From NCBI GenBank assembly GCA_030617815.1, contig JAUWUS010000006.1, positions 1 to 50,265 of the forward strand: a DNA stretch of 50,265 nucleotides. Direction: 5' to 3'. Both the position numbers and the translations under genes were made by a program. The DNA is from Gammaproteobacteria bacterium. GTDB lineage: Bacteria > Pseudomonadota > Gammaproteobacteria > UBA6429 > Thiohalophilaceae. The first letter of the stretch is position 1; every line of letters begins with the position of its first letter. Of the stretch, positions 44,328-50,265 are shown piece by piece. A model generated the notes under the pieces. That model saw only the letters and a list, made by a program, of their open reading frames with translations. It made no database searches and was not told where the DNA came from.

Positions 44328-45538
44328 TGTTGCTGCTACGCGATGCTATCCATTTTTCCTGGAGCGCATTAACAGCTAATTTTACTCGTACCTTTCTTAT
44401 GCTGCTCGCCATGAGCATTGGTGTTGGCTCCGTCATCATTTTAACGGCGCTTGGCGAAGGCGCACGTAATTATGTCACGGCTGAATTTTCATCTCTCGGT
44501 ACCAACCTTATTATTGTTATACCCGGTCGCAGTGAAACCAGTGGTGGTGCTCCCGCAACAATGATGGGCGTAACTGAACGAGATTTAACTCTGGATGATG
44601 CAATCGCACTTACACGCCACCCTAAGGTAAGCCGCATTGCTCCGTTTAATATTGGTGCAGCTGAAATATCCTGGCAAGGACGAAAACGGGAAACTACCAT
44701 ACAAGGTTCTACTCATGAGTTACTCATGTTACGCAAATGGAAAATGGCACAAGGCCAGTTTTTACCTGAAGCAGATATTAGTCGTGCCAATTCAGTTTGT
44801 GTTATCGGCAAGAATATCCGAAATGAAATCTTTGGTGCCCATGCAGCTCTTGGACAATGGGTGCGTATTGGAGATCGGCGTTATCGCATTATTGGTATTT
44901 TAGGTTCAGAAGGCCAGTCAATGGGATTTGATGTTAAAGATGCAGTAATTATTCCAGTCGCATCAGCCCAATCATTATTTAATGTTCCTTCACTCTTCAG
45001 AATATTTATTGAAGTGAAAACTCGTGAAGCTCTGCCTAAAGTCATGACGTTTATTAAAGATACTATACGAGAGCGTCACCAGGGAGTAGAAGATGTCACG
45101 GTTATTACTCAGGACGCGGTACTTAAAACATTTGATCGCATTCTTAGTGCTTTAACCTACACGGTTGGCGGTATTGCTGCAATTAGTCTAGTCGTAGCGG
45201 GCATTCTAATCATGAATGTGATGTTAGTTTCCGTATCACAACGCACTAGTGAAATTGGTTTATTAAAATCACTCGGTGCCTCTGCCAGGGCGATCCTCAA
45301 CCTCATTCTTATTGAAGCTGTTTTACTTTCTTCACTCGGTGCATTAACCGGTTTAATCATCGGTCATATTGGAAGTTGGGTGATTCGATATGCCTTTCCT
45401 GTTTTACCTGCATACCCACCAGCATGGGCAACACTTGCATCCATTTTCGTTGCGCTTATCACCGGTATATTATTTAGCCTGTTGCCTGCAAAAAAAGCAG
45501 CACAACTTGACCCTGTTGTTGCTTTGGCCAGTCATTAA
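44327..45538 (+). CDS. MacB-like ABC transporter permease 1
   Basis: This 403-residue permease of the MacB/FtsX group has an N-terminal helix (FLMLLAMSIGVGSVIILTALGEGA), a large periplasmic domain of about 220 residues containing NLIIVIPGRSE, RHPKVSRIAPFN and RIGDRRYRIIGILGSEG, and three C-terminal helices ending in LLPAKKAAQLDPVVAL. The region VSVSQRTSEIGLLKSLGAS is the coupling-helix block that contacts the ATPase. It lies between the ATPase and a paralogous permease, with only two bases before the latter. Confidence 0.93.
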   Translation: MLLLRDAIHFSWSALTANFTRTFLMLLAMSIGVGSVIILTALGEGARNYVTAEFSSLGTNLIIVIPGRSETSGGAPATMMGVTERDLTLDDAIALTRHPKVSRIAPFNIGAAEISWQGRKRETTIQGSTHELLMLRKWKMAQGQFLPEADISRANSVCVIGKNIRNEIFGAHAALGQWVRIGDRRYRIIGILGSEGQSMGFDVKDAVIIPVASAQSLFNVPSLFRIFIEVKTREALPKVMTFIKDTIRERHQGVEDVTVITQDAVLKTFDRILSALTYTVGGIAAISLVVAGILIMNVMLVSVSQRTSEIGLLKSLGASARAILNLILIEAVLLSSLGALTGLIIGHIGSWVIRYAFPVLPAYPPAWATLASIFVALITGILFSLLPAKKAAQLDPVVALASH

Positions 45539-45540
45539 CT

Positions 45541-46740
45541 ATGTTAGTTAAAGACTTTATTCGTCTTACCGGTACATCATTACTTGCACACAAGTTACGT
45601 AGTTTTTTAACCATGTTAAGTATTACAGTAGGTATTACCGCAGTGGTCTTACTCACCTCAATCGGTGAAGGCCTTTATAAATTTGTGCTATCTGAATTTA
45701 ACCAGTTTGGTACAACACTTGTCGGCATTAATCCCGGACGCGTTACAACGCATGGCATGACCATGGGGGTATTCGGCAGCACCCGACCATTAACCATTGA
45801 AGATGCCGAAGCATTAAAACGACTTCCTTTTGCAAAATCTGTTGTCGCCCTGACACAAGGTAATGCCGAAGTCGAAGGCAATAATCGTACTCGACGCACC
45901 ACAATTTATGGAGCAGGCTCCGCCTTTCCTGAAACATTTAGTATGCGAATCAGCAGCGGACGATTTTTACCGGATGATGATCCCACTGCACCACGTGCGT
46001 TTGCTGTTCTCGGTTATAAAGTTAAACAGGAGTTATTTGGTAATCTGAATCCGCTAGGAGAACGCATTCGTATCGGTGGTGATCGTTACCGCATTATTGG
46101 TGTTATGGAAGCAAAAGGACAAGTACTTGGTTTTGATCTGGACGACACCGTTTATATTCCCGCCGCTCGTGGACTTAATTTATTTAACCGTGAAGGTTTG
46201 ATGGAAATAGATCTTTTATATGAAGAAGGCACCAGTGTTGCTCATGTTGTAGCGGGTATAAAACGTATATTAAAAACACGTCATGGCCGTGAAGACTTTA
46301 CTATTACCACACAGGAACAAATGCTGGAGGTACTCGGTTCAATACTCAATGTTCTAACTTTTGCCGTTGGCGCTATTGGCAGTATTTCATTATTTGTTGG
46401 AGGTATCGGTATCATTACCATTATGACCATTAGCGTAAATGAACGCACAACCGAAATTGGTTTATTGCGCGCACTGGGCGCAAAACAAGGTCAGGTGTTA
46501 TCCCTTTTTTTAGGAGAAGCTGTCGTACTCTCTGCAGTGGGTGGCGCATGCGGCTTATTGCTCGGCATAGGGATCGCTCAATTACTTCACGCTATCTTAC
46601 CCGCAATGCCGGTTCATACACCCTGGACCTTTGTTTTACTTGCCGAAGGATTGGCAATATTTATTGGATTAATCGCCGGGGTGTTGCCAGCCAGACGTGC
46701 GGCACGACTTGATCCGGTTGAAGCACTTAGATCAGAATAG
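45541..46740 (+). CDS. MacB-like ABC transporter permease 2
   Basis: This 399-residue paralogue of the preceding permease has the same four-helix layout: LTMLSITVGITAVVLLTSIGEGL, a periplasmic domain with FGTTLVGINPGRV and RIGGDRYRIIGVMEAKGQ, then helices containing ISVNERTTEIGLLRALGAKQGQ and a final LPARRAARLDPVEALRSE. The two permeases probably form a heterodimer with two ATPase copies. It ends one base before the exonuclease III stop codon on the other strand, leaving no room for a separate terminator. Confidence 0.93.
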   Translation: MLVKDFIRLTGTSLLAHKLRSFLTMLSITVGITAVVLLTSIGEGLYKFVLSEFNQFGTTLVGINPGRVTTHGMTMGVFGSTRPLTIEDAEALKRLPFAKSVVALTQGNAEVEGNNRTRRTTIYGAGSAFPETFSMRISSGRFLPDDDPTAPRAFAVLGYKVKQELFGNLNPLGERIRIGGDRYRIIGVMEAKGQVLGFDLDDTVYIPAARGLNLFNREGLMEIDLLYEEGTSVAHVVAGIKRILKTRHGREDFTITTQEQMLEVLGSILNVLTFAVGAIGSISLFVGGIGIITIMTISVNERTTEIGLLRALGAKQGQVLSLFLGEAVVLSAVGGACGLLLGIGIAQLLHAILPAMPVHTPWTFVLLAEGLAIFIGLIAGVLPARRAARLDPVEALRSE

Positions 46741-46741
46741 A

Positions 46742-47518
46742 TTATTTAATCTCAAAATCATAATCAATCGTTAATGGCGCATGATCGGAAAACCAGTTTT
46801 CTTTATAGACAGATGCTTTTTTAACTTTACCTTTTAAACCAGGCGTGACTAATTGGTAATCTATCCGCCAACCCACGTTATTTGCTCGTGCATTACCGCG
46901 ATTTGACCACCAGGTATATTCACCTGATTTTTTATTTACTTCTCTAAAAGCATCAACATAACCCACCTCATCTAATGCTTTATCAACCCAGGCATGATCT
47001 TCCGGCGTACAACCCGAATTTTTCTGATTGCTTTTCCAGTTGGTAATATCAATTTCTTTATGCACAACATTAAAGTCACCACAAATCACAAACTCGCGAC
47101 GTTTACGTTTCATGCCGCGCATGTCTTCAAGTAACCGATCCATAAACTTCAATTTATTTTGATGCCGCTCAGGGCTAGAAGAACCCGAAGGTAAATAAAG
47201 TGAAGCCACTGTCACACCATCAAATTCAGCCTGTATCCAGCGCCCTTCACTATCGGCATGTGGCCAGCCTAAACCCGTTGTTACTTTATTAGGTTTGGTT
47301 TTGCAGTATATCGCGACTCCGCTATAACCCTTTTTCTCTGCATCAAAATAATAACAGTGGTAACCCTTAGGGTAAAAAATCGTATCGTCTAACTGATGTT
47401 CCTGTGCCTTGGTTTCCTGAATACAAATCACATCGGCACGCTGTTTTTTCATCCAGTCAAAAAACCCCTTACGCTCCGCCGCGCGGATACCATTTACATT
47501 TGCTGTAATAATTCGCAT
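46742..47518 (-). CDS. xth: Exodeoxyribonuclease III
   Basis: Exonuclease III cuts at abasic sites and removes nucleotides from 3' ends during DNA repair. The 258-residue protein has the catalytic residues of the family: MRIITANVNGIRAA, ICIQETKA with the metal-binding glutamate near residue 35, GDFNVVHKEID near 147 (aspartate and asparagine), GWRIDYQLVTPG, and FSDHAPLTIDYDF near 245 with the aspartate-histidine pair. Its position divergent from pyrE is that of crc in Pseudomonas, and parts of the sequence (RRKRREF-like block, WRxDYQ) resemble Crc, but Crc has lost the active-site residues seen here. I therefore call it an active nuclease. Confidence 0.92.
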   Translation of the reverse strand: MRIITANVNGIRAAERKGFFDWMKKQRADVICIQETKAQEHQLDDTIFYPKGYHCYYFDAEKKGYSGVAIYCKTKPNKVTTGLGWPHADSEGRWIQAEFDGVTVASLYLPSGSSSPERHQNKLKFMDRLLEDMRGMKRKRREFVICGDFNVVHKEIDITNWKSNQKNSGCTPEDHAWVDKALDEVGYVDAFREVNKKSGEYTWWSNRGNARANNVGWRIDYQLVTPGLKGKVKKASVYKENWFSDHAPLTIDYDFEIK

Positions 47519-47556
47519 TATTCCTAATCCAATCTAGTCCAATTAATATCGTAAAA

Positions 47557-47571
47557 CGTGTATGATACACG
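47557..47571. promoter_or_regulatory. Palindrome in the xth-pyrE divergent region
   Basis: CGTGTAT-G-ATACACG is a perfect seven-base inverted repeat about one central base. It includes TATGAT, a fair -10 hexamer for pyrE, about 50 bases before its start. No good -35 is visible. It could be an operator overlapping the pyrE promoter or chance. Confidence 0.4.
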
Positions 47572-47617
47572 ACCTGACACTCCAGCTATATGCTGAATTA
47601 AATTCAACGGAAACATC

Positions 47618-48259
47618 ATGCAAGATTATCAAAAAGACTTTATCGAATTTGCCATAAAAAATGACGTCCTTCGCTTTGGCGAATTCACCCTGAAATCAGG
47701 CCGTATCAGCCCTTATTTTTTTAATGCCGGTTTATTTAACAGTGGTGAAGCACTCACCAAACTTGGCCAGTATTACGCCGCCGCGATTAAAGACAGCAAA
47801 CTCAAATTTGACGTATTGTTTGGCCCAGCCTATAAAGGCATCCCTCTCGCCACTACTTGTGCTGTTGCCTTATACGAACATCAGAATATTAATATTCCCT
47901 ATAGCTTCAACCGCAAGGAAGCCAAAGCTCATGGTGAAGGTGGCAACATTGTTGGTGCAGCATTAAAGGGTGGCGTTTTAATTATTGATGATGTCATTAC
48001 CGCCGGCACCGCCATCCGTGAAGCCATGGATATTATTGCAGCCGCTGAAGCAAAACCTGCTGGTGTTATTATCGCGTTAGATCGTCAGGAAAAAGGCACA
48101 GGTGAACTCTCCGCTATTCAGGAAGTAGAACAACAATATAATATTCCGGTACTCAGTATTATTAAGCTTGAACATCTTATTAGTTATATCAAAAGCAATC
48201 CGGACTTTGCTCAATACCTTGATAAAGTTACTGCTTATCGGGATCAATACGGGATTTGA
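47618..48259 (+). CDS. pyrE: Orotate phosphoribosyltransferase
   Basis: PyrE adds the ribose-5-phosphate of PRPP to orotate, making orotidine monophosphate, the fifth pyrimidine step. The 213-residue length is normal. Marks are [23 protein letters not shown], the [13 protein letters not shown] loop, [15 protein letters not shown] (catalytic lysine loop), the PRPP motif [18 protein letters not shown] near residue 122, and [10 protein letters not shown]. It is separate from the pyrR-pyrB cluster at 26 kb. It is divergent from xth, and its stop is directly followed by a large dispersed repeat. Confidence 0.97.
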   Translation: MQDYQKDFIEFAIKNDVLRFGEFTLKSGRISPYFFNAGLFNSGEALTKLGQYYAAAIKDSKLKFDVLFGPAYKGIPLATTCAVALYEHQNINIPYSFNRKEAKAHGEGGNIVGAALKGGVLIIDDVITAGTAIREAMDIIAAAEAKPAGVIIALDRQEKGTGELSAIQEVEQQYNIPVLSIIKLEHLISYIKSNPDFAQYLDKVTAYRDQYGI

Positions 48260-48264
48260 TTGTT

Positions 48265-48528
48265 ATGTCCGGTTTCGGACGGACAGCCGAACCGGTGGCT
48301 GACCGGTAGCAGGTATCTTTCTTTTGCTTGTCCAAAAGAAAGGTACCAAAGAAAAAGACACCCGAAGACTTGTTGGGATTTTCAATCCCAATCCCCTCGC
48401 CTCAAAAGTAAAACAGGCACTCGCTAACTCGCGCTGTGCTCCGCACTGATCGCGCTCAAACAAAAGCTCGCTTTGATCCTGTTTTACTTTCGATGCTCGG
48501 CTGCGTCTGACGGGGTTGATCCACTTAA
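48265..48528 (-). repeat. Large dispersed repeat, copy A (inverted relative to copy B)
   Basis: Starting just after the pyrE stop, this block carries GTCCGGTTTCGGACGGAC, a hairpin CTTTCTTTTG-CTTGTC-CAAAAGAAAG, GGTACCAAAGAAAAAGACACC, and further in CGCGCTGTGCTCCGCACTGATCGCGCTCAAAC. The same blocks occur in reverse at 49225-49497 in the same order from the outside in. Repeats with this CTTTCTTTTGGACAAG core are dispersed in many proteobacterial genomes. The outer ends of both copies touch the 3' end of a host gene. Confidence 0.82.
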
Positions 48529-48614
48529 TTGGTATATTTTAGTTTCTTAGAATTAGGTTTTACGTTGCTATGTAGGTGTAAAATGTAAGGCTTGACCTCA
48601 GTACTCTGATTTGT

Positions 48615-48624
48615 TTGTTAGGGC
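48615..48624. repeat. Inverted decamer at the 3' end of the orphan gene
   Basis: TTGTTAGGGC here is the exact reverse complement of GCCCTAACAA at 49112-49121. The last base overlaps the stop codon of the orphan gene. The pair resembles the outer core sites of integron attC elements (GTTRRRY and RYYYAAC), although each has one extra base. Confidence 0.6.
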
Positions 48625-49100
48625 TATACACATTTTAGAACCGCAAAAAACGTTAATATATGATCTATCGAATATTCAGAAGTATCAATTTCTACAATTA
48701 TTGGAAAGACATTGAGTATTTCACCACTAGTTTCAACTTTACCAACTACTGAATTATTTTCTTTTATTATATAATTAGAGTCTTCACCTTTTATAATTTT
48801 CATATCAGCTTTAGAGTTAGTACGATATATTTTTACAGGTTTGTCAAAGTTCCAGCTAATTTTCCCAATAGTTTTTCCTTTTGGATCCTTTATTTTATAA
48901 CCATACCCACCAAATGTTGGTTTAATCTTATAATCAAATTCCTGCCACGTTATTTTGTACTTAAATCCAATATCACTAATAACCCAATTAATAAAGTTCC
49001 TTAATTGTTTAAAGAAGGAGATGTTTGTAATTTTGAACTCATCTCCATTTTCACTAGATGCATAAAAGTCGTATCCATTTTTAGTGTATGTCCATTTCAT
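48624..49100 (-). CDS. Orphan AT-rich gene, unknown function
   Basis: This 158-residue protein is read leftward from the ATG at 49100; a TTG at 49121 would add seven codons but overlaps the inverted decamer. I do not recognise the family. The sequence is rich in Lys, Tyr, Ile and Asn and looks beta-stranded. A segment ISFFKQLRNFINWVISDIGF is moderately hydrophobic. A run near YGYKIKDPKGKTIGKISWNF has the look of a repeated beta-hairpin, as in tubby/LURP-one-like folds, but that is only a resemblance. No signal peptide is seen. The gene is clearly more AT-rich than its neighbours and is isolated between two inverted repeats, so recent transfer is likely. Confidence 0.55.
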   Translation of the reverse strand: MKWTYTKNGYDFYASSENGDEFKITNISFFKQLRNFINWVISDIGFKYKITWQEFDYKIKPTFGGYGYKIKDPKGKTIGKISWNFDKPVKIYRTNSKADMKIIKGEDSNYIIKENNSVVGKVETSGEILNVFPIIVEIDTSEYSIDHILTFFAVLKCV

Positions 49101-49111
49101 TGAATATGAGA

Positions 49112-49121
49112 GCCCTAACAA
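49112..49121. repeat. Inverted decamer upstream of the orphan gene
   Basis: GCCCTAACAA on the plus strand, reading TTGTTAGGGC on the coding strand, lies eleven bases before the orphan gene's ATG. It is the partner of the decamer at 48615-48624. Just beyond it is a 14-base perfect palindrome, GACAGAATTCTGTC (49128-49141). Confidence 0.6.
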
Positions 49122-49224
49122 TTAGTTGGACAGAATTCTGTCTTTTTCCTTTATTAGACAAATTCTGCCTAATCCCTTTAAATTCAATAACTACTTCTGA
49201 TAATTCACCGTTAAATAATAGCAC

Positions 49225-49497
49225 TAATATTTGCCCTCAACCCATACCCATTGGCGCAGCCGAGACGCACAGTATGTAATGGGATTAAGCGAGCACTGTT
49301 TGAGCGCGATCAATGCGGAGCATAGTGCGAGTTGCGCAGCGCCCATTACATGCGAGCATCGAGGGAAGCCGAGTAAAACGAGGTCTAGCCGTTGGGTGTC
49401 TTTTTCTTTGGTACCTTTCTTTTGGACAAGCAAAAGAAAGATACTTGCTGTCGGTCAACCACCGACTCGGCCGTCCGGCCGAAACCGGACATTACCC
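49225..49497 (+). repeat. Large dispersed repeat, copy B
   Basis: This is the partner of the block at 48265-48528 in the opposite orientation. Shared pieces are GTTTGAGCGCGATCAATGCGGAGCA, GGGTGTCTTTTTCTTTGGTACC, the CTTTCTTTTGGACAAGCAAAAGAAAG hairpin, and CCGAAACCGGACAT at the outer end. The middle (about 49340-49400) differs between copies. It abuts and slightly overlaps the stop of the TauE/SafE gene. Together the copies enclose about 0.7 kb of unique sequence. Confidence 0.82.
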
Positions 49498-50241
49498 AAG
49501 CAACAACTTAACCCCAACCAAAAGTGTAACCACCTCATATACCCTCTTAATCCAGCGATTCCCCGCTGTGATCGCATAATGCGCCCCTACATAACCACCC
49601 AATACAGAGGCAACCAGCAAAACAGGCAGCCAATCCCAACGAATAGGGCCTTGTAGCCCAAGCGTTAGCGCACCCGCCCCATTCCAGAATAAGCCCACCA
49701 AAACGAGCGTATATGCCACTGCCTGCTTATAATCGAGCCCAAACCATCGCACCAGCCATAGCGTGACAAACAGGCCGGTTCCGGAGGTTAAAGAACCATT
49801 TAATATTCCAATGAAGAACAAAACGACTAATCCAATGAATTGATATTGCCAATTTCGAACAGAATAGTGTGCTTTTTGCCCTAATTCCTTGTGTAAAACA
49901 GAGTACAAACCAAGCCCTATGGTCAAAATGCCCAAAGCCAGCTCGGCGGGACGTTCTGGCACATGCACAATCACTATCGCGCCCAAAACGACACCCGGCA
50001 ACCCACTTGCTAAAATAAGCAAAGAAAGTCGCCACTTTAGTGTTCCTTCCCTAAAGTGGCGGCTCGTGGCGCCGATACCTAATGCAACAGTGGCTAATTT
50101 ATGGGTTGCTAACGCAACACTAAAGGGTAAACCAAGAAAAATGAGCGCAGGTAATTGCAACAAACCAGCTCCACCGCCGGCAAAAGCAGAAAAACCATTT
50201 GCAATGAATGAAATGAAAAATAATAGTATGCTGTCTGTCAC
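49492..50241 (-). CDS. TauE/SafE-family membrane permease
   Basis: This 249-residue inner-membrane protein of the TauE/SafE (DUF81) family has about eight hydrophobic segments. The paired family motifs are visible: FAGGGAGLLQLPALIFLGLPFSVALATHKLATVALGIGA in the first half and LNGSLTSGTGLFVTLWLVRWFGLDYKQAVAYTLVLVG in the second. Members are linked to export of sulfite, sulfoacetate or other small anions; the substrate here is unknown. The stop codon touches the outer edge of a dispersed repeat, whose hairpins may serve as its terminator. The start at 50241 lies 24 bases from the window edge, so its upstream control is not visible. Confidence 0.9.
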   Translation of the reverse strand: MTDSILLFFISFIANGFSAFAGGGAGLLQLPALIFLGLPFSVALATHKLATVALGIGATSRHFREGTLKWRLSLLILASGLPGVVLGAIVIVHVPERPAELALGILTIGLGLYSVLHKELGQKAHYSVRNWQYQFIGLVVLFFIGILNGSLTSGTGLFVTLWLVRWFGLDYKQAVAYTLVLVGLFWNGAGALTLGLQGPIRWDWLPVLLVASVLGGYVGAHYAITAGNRWIKRVYEVVTLLVGVKLLLG

Positions 50242-50265
50242 AAAAATTACTATTTTTAATAATGA

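Noticed and set aside
46742-47518. Calling the exonuclease III gene crc from its place next to pyrE
   Set aside because: The metal and catalytic residues lost in Crc (glutamate in QETKA, the GDFN motif, SDH) are all present.
48263-49656. Open frames within the dispersed repeats (for example 48263-48463 and 49231-49656)
   Set aside because: Both strands translate to the same arginine/serine-rich junk typical of this repeat; no ribosome sites or domains.

Overview
The window looks like a stretch of a Gammaproteobacterium chromosome of moderately low G+C (about 40% by eye, not computed). The main evidence is synteny with Pseudomonas-type gammaproteobacteria: pilGHIJK-chpABC, then gshB-tonB-yqgE-yqgF-pyrR-pyrB-pyrC', then pilU-pilT with divergent yggS-proC-yggT, plus a PA0388-like DUF4426 gene and an exonuclease III gene divergent from pyrE. 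I do not commit to a genus. Gene density is high. No tRNA, rRNA, CRISPR array or insertion-sequence transposase was seen.

Layout. 1-4830: transketolase (3' end cut by the window edge), a thioredoxin-like protein, and two tandem PhnD-like periplasmic binding proteins with no transporter beside them. 4849-9860: the SAM cycle (metK, ahcY, metF), a small membrane protein and rsmE. metK has a consensus sigma-70 promoter, a SAM-II-like aptamer and a terminator/antiterminator switch. ahcY has an SAH riboswitch. 9873-21581 (minus strand): the whole Pil-Chp chemosensory system for type IV pili, from pilG to chpC. 21944-29716 (plus strand): gshB, an ApbE lipoprotein, a TonB3-like protein, yqgE, yqgF, pyrR, pyrB, a dihydroorotase homologue without its metal-binding histidine pair, and a PyrK-like Fe-S flavoprotein. 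29717-34467: the decayed tail of an EAL-domain gene, an intact sensor-GGDEF-EAL protein, and the pilU/pilT retraction ATPases. 34590-40294: yggS, proC, yggT, a dynamin-like GTPase, a DUF4426 protein and a PhnA/YjdM-family protein. 40308-46740: a TauE/DsbD-like membrane protein, an AmpG-like permease, and a MacAB-like exporter built from four genes. 46742-50241: exonuclease III, pyrE, a repeat-bounded AT-rich island with one orphan gene, and a TauE/SafE permease.

How it fits together. Three themes run through the window. The methyl cycle is RNA-controlled: metK is predicted to be shut off by SAM and ahcY switched on by SAH. Surface motility is covered by Pil-Chp signalling, PilT/PilU retraction and a TonB3-type protein, with a c-di-GMP enzyme encoded beside pilU. 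Pyrimidine synthesis (pyrR, pyrB, pyrC', pyrK-like, pyrE) is present without the catalytic dihydroorotase or pyrD, which must lie elsewhere.

The best candidates for new biology are the SAM-II-gated attenuator of metK, a possible pseudoknotted leader between the two PhnD-like genes, and the inverted-repeat island at 48.26-49.50 kb, whose single gene is bracketed by integron-core-like inverted decamers.
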